Both the position numbers and the translations under genes were made by a program. Below the pieces are notes generated by a model, which was not told the DNA's origin, searched no databases, and saw only the letters and a list, made by a program, of their open reading frames with translations. A stretch of DNA of 64,000 nt from Planctomycetota bacterium (GTDB lineage Bacteria; Planctomycetota; UBA1135; GCA-002686595). Position 1 is the stretch's first letter, and every line of letters starts with the position of its first letter. Shown here piece by piece: positions 35,492-45,446 of this stretch. The stretch is from assembly GCA_026692665.1 (NCBI GenBank), contig JAPLOF010000025.1:31944-95943 (forward strand), given 5' to 3'.

Positions 35492-36394
35492 GTGACCCAA
35501 CGCACGATCGTCCTGCAAGTGCCGCCCTCCCGCCGCGCGGACCTGCGCGCGTCCCTGGCCGCGGGCCCGTTCGACTTCCGGCCCGTGCCGCATGCCCTCT
35601 TCAGCGCGAAGGGCGACGGCGCCGTCGCGACCCTCTACACCTCGGGGAAGCTCGTGGTCCAGGCGGCGGAGCCCGAGGCCTTCGTCGCGCGCTGGATGGC
35701 GCTCGAGGCCCGGGCTGCTCCGCAGAGTCGCGCCGCGGAACCAGCGACCCGGGCCGCGACCGACGAAGCGGTCATCGGCAGCGACGAGGTCGGGAAGGGC
35801 GACTACTTCGGACCGCTCGTCGTGTGCGCGGTGCGGCTCGAACCCGGCCAGTCGGAGGAGATCGCGCGCGCCGGCGTGCGCGATAGCAAGACGCTCACCG
35901 ACGGCGAATGCATCCGGCTCGGCGGCGCGCTGCGCACGCGCTACGCGGTCGCGGTCGAGCGGCTGGATCCGGTGGACTACAACCGCGTGTACCTGCCCGG
36001 GAAGCTGAACGAGCTCCTGGCCGACCTGCACGCGAAGGCGCTGACGCGCCTCGCCACGCCGGGCGTGCGCGTCGTCGTCGACAAGTTCGCGAACGAGAAG
36101 CTGCTCGAAAAGCGCCTGAAGAGCCTGGGCATCCGCCTCGAGCAGCGCACGCGCGCCGAATCGGAGCCGGCGGTGGCCGCGGCGAGCGTGATCGCGCGCG
36201 AGGAGTTCCTCGTCGCGCTCAAGGAGCTGTCCGAGGAGGTCGCCGTCGATCTGCGCAAGGGCGCGGGATCGCCCGTCGACCAGGCGGCCCGGCGGTACGT
36301 CGCGCTGCACGGTTTCGACGCGCTCGCGAAGGTCGCGAAGCTGCACTTCAAGAACACGCAGAAGATCGGCGGCGGGCGCGGGGGTCCGTGGTGA
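35492..36394 (+). CDS. rnhC: Ribonuclease HIII
   Basis: 300 aa, GTG start. The N-terminal ~85 residues form the TBP-like DUF3378 substrate-binding domain. The catalytic domain starts at [20 protein letters not shown], with further acidic residues in VRDSKTLTD and [10 protein letters not shown], and ends with [17 protein letters not shown]. It degrades the RNA strand of RNA/DNA hybrids. A TACCTT element lies 11 bases before the start. The stop overlaps the dapF start (GTGA). Confidence 0.92.
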   Translation: MTQRTIVLQVPPSRRADLRASLAAGPFDFRPVPHALFSAKGDGAVATLYTSGKLVVQAAEPEAFVARWMALEARAAPQSRAAEPATRAATDEAVIGSDEVGKGDYFGPLVVCAVRLEPGQSEEIARAGVRDSKTLTDGECIRLGGALRTRYAVAVERLDPVDYNRVYLPGKLNELLADLHAKALTRLATPGVRVVVDKFANEKLLEKRLKSLGIRLEQRTRAESEPAVAAASVIAREEFLVALKELSEEVAVDLRKGAGSPVDQAARRYVALHGFDALAKVAKLHFKNTQKIGGGRGGPW

Positions 36395-37236
36395 ACGCGG
36401 GGATCCGCCTCGTCTCCGGGACGGGCAACCGGTTCGCGATCCTGGACGCGATCACGAACCGGGTCCCGACGGATCCGGCGGCCCTGGCTCGAGTGCTGTG
36501 CTCGCGCAGTGGCCCAGCGCCGCATCTCGACGGACTGCTCCTCGTGCTGCCGCCCCGGGATGGCGGGAACGTCCGCATGCAACTGCACAACGCCGATGGC
36601 AGCACGGCGGAGACGTGCGGCAACGGCTTGCGCTGCGTGGCGAAGTTCGCGTTCGAACGCGGGCTCGTCGCGGGGCGCGACTTCGTGATCGAGGACCTCT
36701 CCGGTCTGCACGCGGCGCACGTCGAACCCGCGAGCGGTCCGGTGCAGAGCGCGACGGTCTCGATGCGGAAGCCGCGCATCCTGGCGCGCGACGAGCGGGT
36801 CGAGATCGCGGACGCCGCCCGCCCACGCACCGTGGCGGGAACGCGCGTGGACGTGGGCAATCCGCACTTCGTCCTCGTCGTCGAAGACGTCGCGCGCGCT
36901 CCGGTGACGACCGACGGACCGCGCTTGGAGAAGCACGCGGCGTTCCCGGCGGGGACGAACGTCGAGTTCGTCGCGCGCCGCGGCGACCGCTGGGAGATGC
37001 GCGTGTGGGAGCGCGGCGTCGGCGAAACGGAAGCCTGCGGCAGCGGCGCGTGCGCGGTCGGCGCGGCGCTCGCGGACCTGGGCCTCGCGCGGCTCCCGAT
37101 CGACCTCCACCTGCCGGGCGGCGTCCTGCGCGTCGCCGAGAACGCGGACGGATCGTTCGCGCTGTCCGGCGCGGTCCTGGACCTCGGCGAACGGGAACTG
37201 CCGCGCGGCCTTTCGACGAGCGCGCCGGCGGGCTAG
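36391..37236 (+). CDS. dapF: Diaminopimelate epimerase
   Basis: 281 aa, GTG start overlapping the rnhC stop. A cofactor-free racemase that converts LL- to meso-diaminopimelate for lysine and peptidoglycan. The two catalytic cysteines are in AETCGNGLRCVAKF and GETEACGSGACAVGAAL. The N-terminal GTGNRFAILDA (family GxGNDF) and VDVGNPHFVL blocks are in place. Presence of dapF is consistent with a DAP-type peptidoglycan. The next gene begins nine bases after the stop. Confidence 0.95.
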   Translation: MNAGIRLVSGTGNRFAILDAITNRVPTDPAALARVLCSRSGPAPHLDGLLLVLPPRDGGNVRMQLHNADGSTAETCGNGLRCVAKFAFERGLVAGRDFVIEDLSGLHAAHVEPASGPVQSATVSMRKPRILARDERVEIADAARPRTVAGTRVDVGNPHFVLVVEDVARAPVTTDGPRLEKHAAFPAGTNVEFVARRGDRWEMRVWERGVGETEACGSGACAVGAALADLGLARLPIDLHLPGGVLRVAENADGSFALSGAVLDLGERELPRGLSTSAPAG

Positions 37237-37245
37237 ACCCGCACC

Positions 37246-38751
37246 ATGGGCAGTCTTGGACACGTCGTGCTCGCGCTGGCGGCCCTCGCGGCGGCCGAAG
37301 CGGGATTCGAGCGCGCGATCGCGCCGCCGTGGATGCTGGTGCTCCTCGCGCCACTGGCCTACGTCCTGGCCCTTTTCTCCGAACGCGCGTACCTGCGCGG
37401 ACGATTTCGTGCCGGCGAATGGCTGCACCGTGCGCTGATCGCGAGTCCGATCCTGCTCTTCGCCCTGGCTGTCTGGGGCTGCGGTTGGCGCGCGGCCGTA
37501 TCGCGCTGGACCGGATCGGAAGTCTCGCTCCTCGCCTGGCCCGACCTGCGCGTGCTCGTGCTGCTCGCGCCCTGGTTCCTGTTCGAGCTCTCCGCCCTGC
37601 ACGCACGCTCGCGCTTCTTCATCGCGAAAACGGAGCGCGACGGCTGGCTCGGGTTCCACGTGCGCATGCTCGTCGCGGGCCTCGTCCCGGTCCTGCTCTA
37701 CGTGATCGCCGCCGCGCTCGTCGGCACGAGCGAGGAAACGCGCGTCGCCGTGGAGGAGATCGGCATCTTCCATGCGGCGTTCGCGGGCGGATTGCTGCTC
37801 GCGCTCGCTCTCGTGCTGCCGTTCCTCCTCGAGCACGTGTGGGAGACCGTGCCGTTGCCCGAGGGTCCGCAGCGCGCATCCGTGCTCGAGCTGGCGCGCG
37901 AAGCCGGTTTCGGAACACCCCGTCTACGCGCCTGGCGGACGGGCAACCAGGTCGCGAACGCCGCGATCGTCGGGCTCACCTCGAAGAGCCGCACGGTGCT
38001 GTTCTCGGATCAGCTCCTGGCCCAGCTGCCGCCGCGCGAGCTGGCGGCCGTGTTCGCGCACGAGATGGGCCACGCCGTCCGCTCGCACGTGCCACTGTTC
38101 ATCGCCTGGGTGCTCGTGGCATTCCTGTTCGGCGACCTGACGGCGACGGCGTTCTTCGCGGACGAGCCCGTGTGGGCGGGGCTCGTCCTCCTCGGGTTCC
38201 TCGCCGCGTGGTTCGTCGGGTTCACGTGGTTGTCGCGCAGGTGCGAGCTGCAGGCCGACCTGCACGCACTGGACTTGCTGGGGGAGACGCACACTCTGAT
38301 CTCGGCCCTCGAGCGCGTCGGCGGCCGACTGCGCGACGTCGCTGGCTGGCGTCACTTCAGCATCGCCGACCGCGTGCGATTCCTGGAGCACGCCCAAGCC
38401 GATCCGAGCGTGGCGCAGAAGCTCCACGGGAAGATCCGCGCGGCCAGCGTCCTCGGTACGGTCCTGCTCGTCCTCGCGCTCGGGCTGCATGCGTGGCGGC
38501 TCCTGCACGACCTTCCGTCGGACCGCGTGCGCGCCGACCAGCGGCTCGGCGACTACGCCAGCGCGGCGCAACGGGCGGAGCGCATCGAGGACATCGAGCC
38601 GGTGCTCGCACGGGCCGCCCGGCTCGCCGGTTCGCTCGGTTCGGACGGGGTGGAGCGCGCGCGCGTGGAAGCGGAAGCCGCCGCGGCGGCTGCGCGCGGA
38701 GACGGGGAATCGGCCGCCGCATGGAACGCCCTGCTCGAGCTGCGCCCGTGA
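37246..38751 (+). CDS. M48-family membrane metalloprotease
   Basis: 501 aa. Five or so N-terminal membrane segments precede the zinc motif HEMGH (His272, Glu273, His276) in AAVFAHEMGHAVRSHVPLF. Two more helices follow, and the third ligand Glu334 sits in RRCELQADLHALDLL. This is the layout of CAAX-prenyl-protease/HtpX-like M48 enzymes. The C-terminal ~110 residues contain another helix and an Ala/Glu-rich TPR-like end. A role in membrane-protein quality control is the usual inference. Likely the third gene of an rnhC-dapF unit. Confidence 0.85.
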   Translation: MGSLGHVVLALAALAAAEAGFERAIAPPWMLVLLAPLAYVLALFSERAYLRGRFRAGEWLHRALIASPILLFALAVWGCGWRAAVSRWTGSEVSLLAWPDLRVLVLLAPWFLFELSALHARSRFFIAKTERDGWLGFHVRMLVAGLVPVLLYVIAAALVGTSEETRVAVEEIGIFHAAFAGGLLLALALVLPFLLEHVWETVPLPEGPQRASVLELAREAGFGTPRLRAWRTGNQVANAAIVGLTSKSRTVLFSDQLLAQLPPRELAAVFAHEMGHAVRSHVPLFIAWVLVAFLFGDLTATAFFADEPVWAGLVLLGFLAAWFVGFTWLSRRCELQADLHALDLLGETHTLISALERVGGRLRDVAGWRHFSIADRVRFLEHAQADPSVAQKLHGKIRAASVLGTVLLVLALGLHAWRLLHDLPSDRVRADQRLGDYASAAQRAERIEDIEPVLARAARLAGSLGSDGVERARVEAEAAAAAARGDGESAAAWNALLELRP

Positions 38752-39023
38752 CGCGCTCACCGCGAGGTGACCGGGTAGCCTCGCACGTACGATCCGCGTG
38801 CAAGAGATCTGCGGGTCCGCGTCCGACCGGAGCGCGGAACAACTCGATCTCGTAGCCTGTGCGCGCGATCCCGTCGATCCCGCCGCAGCGCGGGGGCGAA
38901 CTCCCCGCCACACCTCGAAGAACGACGCCCGGACGGCATCGGACGCAACCGCGGCCGGCCCACGCGAGGGGCGAGCCGCCCTCGGGCCCCGAAGTCTCCA
39001 CGAACCACGCGATCATGCCGCCC

Positions 39024-41651
39024 ATGAAGGTCCACGCCCTCCGTACGAGCTCGTCGAAGCTGCATGCACGCTCCTGCACAGCGTGGGACGCCCACACGCG
39101 GGCAGGCGTGGTCCATCGCGCGGGCTGGGGCGCGGTCCTGATCTCGATGGCGAGCTTCGTTTGCGCGGGACTCGCGACGGCGCAGCGACCGCCGGCCCAG
39201 CTCGACGGCGCCGCGATCCTGCACCGGATGCAGAAGCTCGAGGTCGTCGGCAGCGTGCTGTACGTCGCCGCGCACCCGGACGACGAGAACACGCGGCTGA
39301 TCAGCTGGCTCTCGAACGGCAAGAAGGTGCGCACGGCGTACTTGAGCCTGACGCGCGGCGACGGCGGGCAGAACCTGATCGGTCCCGAGCTCGGCGACGC
39401 GCTCGGCATCATCCGCACGCAGGAGTTGCTCGAAGCGCGGCGCATCGACGGCGGCGAGCAGTTCTTCACGCGCGCGGTCGACTTCGGCTACAGCAAGAAC
39501 CCGGAGGAGACGTTCGCGAAGTGGGGCAAGCAAGAGGTGCTCGGCGACGTCGTGCGCGTGATCCGCACGTTTCGGCCCGACGTGATCGTCACGCGCTTCG
39601 CGACGGACGGCAGCGGGGGACACGGACACCACACGGCGTCGGCGCTGCTCGCGAACGAGGCGTTCGACCTGGCGGCGGATCCGAAGGCGTATCCCGAGCA
39701 GCTGAAGGAGGGCTTGGAGGTCTGGCAGGCGAAGCGCCTGTTCTTCAACGCAAGCACGTGGTGGAAGAAGGACCTCGCCGAGGAAGCCGCGAAGGATCCC
39801 TCCTCCTGGGTGCAGGTCGATGTCGGCGGGTTCGATCCGCTGCTCGGAGTGAGCTACGGCGAACTCGCCGGCCGCAGCCGCAGCCAGCACAAGAGCCAGG
39901 GCTTCGGCGCGGCAGAGACGCGCGGCGAGCAGATCGAGTACCTGCGCCTCGACAAGGGTCCGAAGCTCGCGAGCCTCGATCTCTTCGACGGCGTCGCGCT
40001 GGACTGGTCGCGTGTCGCGGGCAGCGAGCGCGTGCGCGGCCTGCTGCGCGAGGCGATCGACGACTATGACCCGCGCGCTCCAGAGAAGAGCGTCCCGCGA
40101 CTCGCAGAGTTGTCGCACGCGCTCGTCGAGCTGGACCTCGCGAGTGGTCCCGAGCACGCTTGGGCGGGGCTCCAGGCCCAGGCCGCGCTTCAGCTGATCC
40201 TGCAGGCGTGCGGTGTCGTTGTCGAAGCCACGTCGAGCTCGATGCGCGTCGCGGCGGGGGACACGTTGCCCGTGTCGCTGACCACGCTGCAGCGCCGGCC
40301 GAGTCCCGTGCTCGAAGTGCTGGCGTTCGCCGGCCCAGCGTTCTCGACGATCCCCGTCCAAGGGAAGCTCTCGCCGAACCGCGCTCTGTCCAAGGACCAC
40401 GCCTGGTCGATCCCCGCTGCGCAGACGGTCGATCAGCCCTACTGGCTGGCCGGGACACATGCGGCGCTCTACCAGCCCGATCGGAAGCTGTACGCGGGCA
40501 TCGAACCCGTCGTGCCGAACGCGGCCTCGTACTGGGGTTCGTTGCGCCTCGAGGACGGATCGACGCTGCGGGCCGACCGTCAAGCGATGTACACGTGGGT
40601 CGACCGCGTCGCCGGCGAGCGCTCACGACCGGTCGTGATCACGCCCGTCGCGTCGATCGGGATCCCCGACGGCGTCGCGATCGTCACCGGCGAGCGCGCG
40701 ACCGTCGCGGTGGAGATCGAGGCGCTGACGGACGAACTGAGCGGCGTCGTGAAGGCCGCCGTGCCGCGCGGGTGGACGGTCGAGCGCGAGCCGCAGCCGA
40801 TCGACAAGCTGCGTCGCGGCGAACGCCGCACCGTGAGCGTCGAGTTCGTGCGCGGCTCCGGCGCGGTGCGCGGACCCGTGCACTTCACGTTCAGCGGACC
40901 GAAGGGCACGACGGACCGCACGATGCACGTCATCGACTATCCGCACATCCTGCCGCAGACGTGGTACACGCCGGCCGACGTGATGCTCGTGCCCGAGGAC
41001 GTCGCCGTCAGCGTCAAGACGGTCGGCTTCATCGAAGGCGCCGGTGACGAGATCCCGCAAGCGCTCGAGCGCCTGGGCGTCGTCGTCGAGCGCATCGATC
41101 CGGCGACGGCGCATGCGTCGGACCTCGCGAAGTGCGACGCGATCGTCACAGGCATCCGCGCCTACAACACGGTGCCGGCGCTCGCGCGCTTCCAGCCGAA
41201 GCTGCTCGAGTACGTCGCCGCGGGCGGCACGCTCGTCGTGCAGTACAACACGAACGGCACGGACCTCGTGCTCGACGCGAAGAAGATCGGGCCGTACCCG
41301 TTCGCGCTGACGCGCTCGCGCGTGACGGTCGAAGAAGCGCCGCCGACGTTCCTTGCGCCGAAACACGCGCTGATGAATGTCCCGAACAAGCTCGACGCGA
41401 GCGACTTCGAAGGATGGGTGCAGGAGCGCGGCCTCTACTTCGCCGGCGATCTCGCGCCCGAGTACACGGCGCTGATCGCTTGGAGCGATCCGGGCGAAGA
41501 TCCGCTGAAGGGAGCGCTCGTCGCGTGCGACCACGGCAAGGGACGCTTCGTCTACACCGGCATCAGCCTGTTCCGGCAGCTGCCCGCGGGCGTGCCCGGC
41601 GCCTACCGGATCCTCGCGAACCTGATCGCGCGCCGCGCTGGCGGCGAGTGA
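39024..41651 (+). CDS. Large exported PIG-L family deacetylase with C-terminal GATase-like domain
   Basis: 875 aa from the ATG at 39024. The export signal (WGAVLISMASFVCAGLATAQ) begins ~33 residues later, so a GTG at 39108, which places the signal at the N-terminus, is also plausible. The PIG-L/LmbE domain follows with VAAHPDDENTRLISWL and GGHGHHTASALLANEAF (zinc ligands). The middle is beta-rich (CARDB-like), and the last ~230 residues resemble class I GATase/ThuA-like folds (DAIVTGIRAYNTVPAL..., GKGRFVYTGISLFRQLP). Probably deacetylates N-acetylated sugars in the periplasm. An SSS transporter lies downstream on the same strand. Confidence 0.8.
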   Translation: MKVHALRTSSSKLHARSCTAWDAHTRAGVVHRAGWGAVLISMASFVCAGLATAQRPPAQLDGAAILHRMQKLEVVGSVLYVAAHPDDENTRLISWLSNGKKVRTAYLSLTRGDGGQNLIGPELGDALGIIRTQELLEARRIDGGEQFFTRAVDFGYSKNPEETFAKWGKQEVLGDVVRVIRTFRPDVIVTRFATDGSGGHGHHTASALLANEAFDLAADPKAYPEQLKEGLEVWQAKRLFFNASTWWKKDLAEEAAKDPSSWVQVDVGGFDPLLGVSYGELAGRSRSQHKSQGFGAAETRGEQIEYLRLDKGPKLASLDLFDGVALDWSRVAGSERVRGLLREAIDDYDPRAPEKSVPRLAELSHALVELDLASGPEHAWAGLQAQAALQLILQACGVVVEATSSSMRVAAGDTLPVSLTTLQRRPSPVLEVLAFAGPAFSTIPVQGKLSPNRALSKDHAWSIPAAQTVDQPYWLAGTHAALYQPDRKLYAGIEPVVPNAASYWGSLRLEDGSTLRADRQAMYTWVDRVAGERSRPVVITPVASIGIPDGVAIVTGERATVAVEIEALTDELSGVVKAAVPRGWTVEREPQPIDKLRRGERRTVSVEFVRGSGAVRGPVHFTFSGPKGTTDRTMHVIDYPHILPQTWYTPADVMLVPEDVAVSVKTVGFIEGAGDEIPQALERLGVVVERIDPATAHASDLAKCDAIVTGIRAYNTVPALARFQPKLLEYVAAGGTLVVQYNTNGTDLVLDAKKIGPYPFALTRSRVTVEEAPPTFLAPKHALMNVPNKLDASDFEGWVQERGLYFAGDLAPEYTALIAWSDPGEDPLKGALVACDHGKGRFVYTGISLFRQLPAGVPGAYRILANLIARRAGGE

Positions 41652-41735
41652 TGCGCGCCCCGCCTCCCGGTCACGTCGACCTCGAGCTGCGCAGGAAGAC
41701 CAGCCGGTCGATGCTGCGGCCCGATTCCCCGGAGT

Positions 41736-41778
41736 CGAACTCGCGTGAAGTGAGCCAGGCACAGTTCCAGCGAGTTCG
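41736..41778. repeat. Hairpin element related to the 12.9 kb inverted repeat
   Basis: CGAACTCGC (41736-41744) pairs with GCGAGTTCG (41770-41778) around a 25-base loop containing GTGAAGTGAGCCAGGCAC. Bases 41736-41762 match 12941-12967 at 21 of 27 positions. It lies between the PIG-L and SSS transporter genes. Confidence 0.5.
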
Positions 41779-41803
41779 TGGCGTCGCGGCGGGGCGCTGA
41801 TCG

Positions 41804-43501
41804 ATGCACCCGCTCGACTGGATCGTGCTGCTCGGCACGCTGGGCTTCATCGTCGGCTACGGCGTGTGGAAGACGCGCCGGGACAACACGCGCGAGAACT
41901 TCCTGCGCGGCGGACACTCGAACCGGTGGTGGACCGTCGGTTTGAGCGTCATGGCCACGCAGGCCAGCGCGATCACGTTCCTCAGCACGCCGAGCCAGGG
42001 CTACCTCGACGGTCTGGGCTTCGTGCAGTTCTACTTCGGGCTGCCGCTCGCGATGCTGGTGATCGGCGCGGTGTTCATCCCGCTCTACTACAAGTGGAAG
42101 GTCTACACGGCCTACGAGTTCATCGGGCGGCGTTTCGACGATCGCACGCGGCTGCTGACCGCTGGGCTGTTCCTCGTCCAGCGGGGATTGAGCACTGGGA
42201 TCACGATCTACGCGCCCAGCATCATCCTCAGCAAGGTGCTCGGCTGGCCGTTGTCGTGGACGTGCGTGTTCATCGGCGGACTGGTGATCCTCTACACGAC
42301 CGCGGGCGGAGCGCGCGCGGTGGGGGTCACGCACATGCACCAGATGACCGTGATGTTCCTCGGTCTCATCACGGCGTTCGGGCTGATCCTCTACTACCTG
42401 AGCGACACGCTCTCGATCGGGGAGACGCTGCGCGTCGCGGGCGCGCTCGGGAAGACGGACGTCATCGACCTGTCCTGGGATCCGGACACGAAGTACACGC
42501 TTTGGAGCGGGCTGATCGGCGGCTTCTTCCTGCAGCTCTCGTACTTCGGCACGGACCAGAGCCAGGTGCAGCGCTACCTGGGCGGCGAGTCGATGCAGGA
42601 GGCGCGGCAGGGCTTGTGGATGAACGGCCTGCTCAAGATCCCGATGCAGTTCTTCATCCTGCTGACGGGCGTGCTCGTCTTCGTCTTCTACCTGTTCCAC
42701 GCGACGCCGCTGCACTGGAACGAGGCGAACCTGGTCGCGGCGCGCAGCCTCGACACGACGTCGATCACGCGCGAGCTCGAGAGCGAGCACGCGGTGACGA
42801 TGCAGGACCGGCAGCGCGCGGCGGAGCAGATGCTCGCGTCCTGGCGCGCGGGCGACACGGCGCGGGCCGATGCCGCCCGCGCCGAGGTCGAGCGCCTCCA
42901 GGCGCACGACGCCGAACTGCAGACTCGCTTCCAGATGCGCCTCGCCGAGCTCGTCCCCGCGGCCGAGAAGAACGACAAGGACTACGTCTTCATCACGTTC
43001 GTCATGGACCATCTGCCGGTGGGCATCGTCGGCCTCCTGCTGGCGATGATCTTCTGCGCCGGCATGGGCAGCACGAGCGCGGGGCTGTCTTCTCTGGCCA
43101 CGACGAGCGTCGTCGACGTCTTGCGCTCACCGCGCACCGACGCGGCGCAGGTGCGCGCGACGCAGTGGGCCACCGTCGGGTTCGGCGTGCTCGCACTGGG
43201 TTTCGCGGCGCTGTTCTCGCTGTTCGAGAACCTCATCCAGGCCGTGAACATCCTCGGATCGCTGTTCTACGGCACGATCCTGGGCATTTTCCTCGTGGCC
43301 TTCTTCGTGAAGCACGTGCAGGGCACGGCGGTGTTCGTCGCGGCCTTGATCGCGCAGGGAGCGATCCTGGTGATCCACTTCGCGGACTTCGAGGTCGCGT
43401 TTCTCTGGTACAACCTCATCGCGCCGGCGATCGTCGTGGTGCTCGCCATCGCGCTGCAGGCGCTGCTTCCCCGGACGGTGGTACCGGCCGAGTCACCGTG
43501 A
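41804..43501 (+). CDS. Sodium:solute symporter (SSS family)
   Basis: 565 aa with roughly 13 membrane helices. SSS-type features are an N-terminal WWTVGLSVMATQASAITFLSTP (unwound TM1 region), FGLPLAMLVIGAVFIPLYYK and FCAGMGSTSAGLSSLATTSV late in the protein (sodium site region). An unusual hydrophilic insertion of about 90 residues (~310-400) between helices is rich in Ala, Arg and Glu and likely helical. The substrate is unknown; the upstream PIG-L deacetylase makes an amino-sugar plausible, as an inference from position only. Confidence 0.9.
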   Translation: MHPLDWIVLLGTLGFIVGYGVWKTRRDNTRENFLRGGHSNRWWTVGLSVMATQASAITFLSTPSQGYLDGLGFVQFYFGLPLAMLVIGAVFIPLYYKWKVYTAYEFIGRRFDDRTRLLTAGLFLVQRGLSTGITIYAPSIILSKVLGWPLSWTCVFIGGLVILYTTAGGARAVGVTHMHQMTVMFLGLITAFGLILYYLSDTLSIGETLRVAGALGKTDVIDLSWDPDTKYTLWSGLIGGFFLQLSYFGTDQSQVQRYLGGESMQEARQGLWMNGLLKIPMQFFILLTGVLVFVFYLFHATPLHWNEANLVAARSLDTTSITRELESEHAVTMQDRQRAAEQMLASWRAGDTARADAARAEVERLQAHDAELQTRFQMRLAELVPAAEKNDKDYVFITFVMDHLPVGIVGLLLAMIFCAGMGSTSAGLSSLATTSVVDVLRSPRTDAAQVRATQWATVGFGVLALGFAALFSLFENLIQAVNILGSLFYGTILGIFLVAFFVKHVQGTAVFVAALIAQGAILVIHFADFEVAFLWYNLIAPAIVVVLAIALQALLPRTVVPAESP

Positions 43502-43566
43502 GGAAACTCCCGGCGCGACGCCGACCGCGCGGCAGTGCGCGAGGACGGAGTCGAGCGCGCACGTGC

Positions 43567-43572
43567 TATCTT
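43567..43572 (+). promoter_or_regulatory. Candidate -10 element (TATCTT) of the DUF2911 gene
   Basis: TGCTATCTT at 43564-43572 is an extended -10-like sequence nine bases before the ATG at 43582. If used, the transcript would be nearly leaderless. No clear -35 is seen. Confidence 0.4.
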
Positions 43573-43581
43573 GCGCGCGCC

Positions 43582-44457
43582 ATGAAGAACTCCCTCCTCG
43601 GCGCGACGCTCGTCGCGCTCACCGCATCCTTCCTCGCCCCGCATCTGCACGCCCGACAGACGCCTGCTCCGGCCATCGAATTCCCGCAAGCCAGCCCAGC
43701 GGCCACGCTGAAGCAACGCGTCGGAATCACCGACGTCGAGATCACGTACTCGCGCCCCGGCGCGAAGGGCCGCAAGGTCTTCGGCGGGCTCGTGCCCAAC
43801 GGCGAGCTGTGGCGCACGGGCGCCAACGCCGCGCCCAAGATCACGTTCAGCACGGACGTGAAGTTCGGCGGCAAGCCGGTCCCCGCCGGCAGCTATGCGC
43901 TCTTCACGATCCCGGATGCTTCCGAGTGGACCGTGATCCTGAACACCGTCGCGGAGCAGTCGGGCACCTCCACGTACGACGAGAAGAAGGATCTGCTGCG
44001 CGTGAAGGTGAAGCCGGTCGCTCTGACTGCGATGGTCGAGAACTTCCGCTTCGACCTGGACCAGCTGACGGACGCAGGCGCCGTGCTTTCGATCGCCTGG
44101 GAGAAGACCTCGGTTCCGATTCGCATCGAGACCGACGTCGTCGCGATGCTCAAGCCGAAGATCCAGGCCGCGATGGCCGCTGAGGGCAAGAAGCCCTACT
44201 ACCAGGCGGCGATGTTCTATTACGAGAACAACCTCGACCTGAAGCAGGCCGCCAAGTGGATGGAAGAGGCGAACAAGGAGCGTCCGGACACCGTGTGGAT
44301 GGTCCACCGCCACGCGCTGATCCTGGCGAAGGCCGGCGACAAGGCCGGCGCGCTGGCCGCGGCCAATCGCTCGCTGGAGCTGGCCGCGAAGATCGGCGGC
44401 GCGCAGGGCGCCGAGTACAAGCGCCTGAACGACGAGCTGATCGCGAGCCTGAAGTAA
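43582..44457 (+). CDS. Exported DUF2911 protein
   Basis: 291 aa. Signal peptide (MKNSLLGATLVALTASFLAPHLHA). Residues ~30-180 are a DUF2911 domain: ATLKQRVGITDVEITYSRPG, then RKVFGGLVPNGELWRTGANAAPKITF, PAGSYALFTIP and ENFRFDLDQLTDAGAVLSIAWE. The C-terminal ~80 residues form TPR-like helices (YYQAAMFYYENNLDLKQAAKW, ALILAKAGDKAGALAAA). Its biochemical role is unknown; such proteins are common in Bacteroidota and Planctomycetota. Followed by a strong terminator shared with convergent truA. Confidence 0.9.
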   Translation: MKNSLLGATLVALTASFLAPHLHARQTPAPAIEFPQASPAATLKQRVGITDVEITYSRPGAKGRKVFGGLVPNGELWRTGANAAPKITFSTDVKFGGKPVPAGSYALFTIPDASEWTVILNTVAEQSGTSTYDEKKDLLRVKVKPVALTAMVENFRFDLDQLTDAGAVLSIAWEKTSVPIRIETDVVAMLKPKIQAAMAAEGKKPYYQAAMFYYENNLDLKQAAKWMEEANKERPDTVWMVHRHALILAKAGDKAGALAAANRSLELAAKIGGAQGAEYKRLNDELIASLK

Positions 44458-44480
44458 GCGCACGCACATTCGTGCGACAC

Positions 44481-44512
44481 GAGCGGGGCGGCCCATGCGG
44501 GTCGCCCCGCTC
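44481..44512. terminator. Bidirectional terminator between the DUF2911 gene and truA
   Basis: 14-bp stem (44481-44494 with 44499-44512, one G.U pair) and the tetraloop ATGC: GAGCGGGGCG...CGCCCCGCTC. It lies between two convergent genes. No T-run. Confidence 0.85.
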
Positions 44513-44522
44513 CACGTTCCGG

Positions 44523-45446
44523 TCAGGACGATTTCGGATCGACGACCGGCCGCGCGGTCCGCGCGCTGGGCTTCTCCGCACGGCCACCGAAGTTCGCGAT
44601 CGCGATGGGCGGCACGAGATCGCCGAGCGGCGGGTCGCCCTTGTAGCGCACGCGTTCGAGGAACAGCCCGGTGGACGGAGCCGTCCATTCCGCGATGGTC
44701 CCGAACTTCGCGGGCAAGGTCCCGCCCGCGAGCAGCTGCGCGAAGTGCGCCGGCGTGATCGCGCCCGTGCCGACCTTCACCAGAGCGCCCGTCAGTCGAC
44801 GGACCATGCGCCAGAGGAAGTGTGAGGCCTCGAAACGCAACACCACGAGCGCGCCGTGCTCGGCGATCTCCGCCCGATCGAGACGCACGGTCGTGACCGT
44901 CTGCCCCGGAGATTCCTGGCCGAAGGGAGCGAAGTCGCGCTCGCCAACCAGGGTCGCCTGCGCGGCCCGCATGACGTTGACGTCGAGCTGTCCGTCCACC
45001 CACCACGAGTACTGGTGCGCGAATGCCGAACGTCGACGCGCGATCTGGAAGACATAGCTGCGCGACTGCGCGTCGTGGCGCGCGTGAAAGCGCTGCGGAG
45101 CCCGCGTCACCGCGAGCAGGTTCACGTCGGCGGGCAGCCGCTCGTTCACCGCGACGGCGAGAGCCGCCGGGTCCATGGGCTTCGCGAGCTTCAGGTGAGC
45201 GACCTGCGCCAACGCGTGCACGCCCGCGTCCGTGCGGCCCGCTCCGCCGAGATCGAGCACGTCTCCGGCCGCGTCCTCGATCGCGGCACGCAGGACCCCA
45301 GCGACGGTGCGCGCGTTCTTCTGCTCCTGCCAGCCGCTGTAGCGCGTGCCCTCGTACTCGACCTCGAGTTTGTAGGTGGGAGCGCGCGCCAGCTCGCCGG
45401 GAGCGAGATCCTTGCGCGGAGGCGCGGGTCGTCGTTTCGATGCCAT
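44523..45446 (-). CDS. truA: tRNA pseudouridine(38-40) synthase
   Basis: 307 aa. The catalytic Asp is in GGAGRTDAGVHALAQ. Family blocks are LEVEYEGTRYSGWQEQ, RFHARHDAQSRSYVFQIARR, the FAPFG region and FLWRMVRRLTGALVKVG. It modifies the anticodon stem-loop. Start chosen at ATG 45446 because GAAGGAAG, a good ribosome-binding site, lies just upstream (45449-45456); the frame is open further up. About 25 basic and Pro-rich residues precede the domain. Confidence 0.94.
   Translation of the reverse strand: MASKRRPAPPRKDLAPGELARAPTYKLEVEYEGTRYSGWQEQKNARTVAGVLRAAIEDAAGDVLDLGGAGRTDAGVHALAQVAHLKLAKPMDPAALAVAVNERLPADVNLLAVTRAPQRFHARHDAQSRSYVFQIARRRSAFAHQYSWWVDGQLDVNVMRAAQATLVGERDFAPFGQESPGQTVTTVRLDRAEIAEHGALVVLRFEASHFLWRMVRRLTGALVKVGTGAITPAHFAQLLAGGTLPAKFGTIAEWTAPSTGLFLERVRYKGDPPLGDLVPPIAIANFGGRAEKPSARTARPVVDPKSS

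Noticed and set aside
38757..40583. 608-codon minus-strand ORF opposite the PIG-L gene
   Set aside because: Antisense shadow of a clear deacetylase; no signal, motif or neighbour support.
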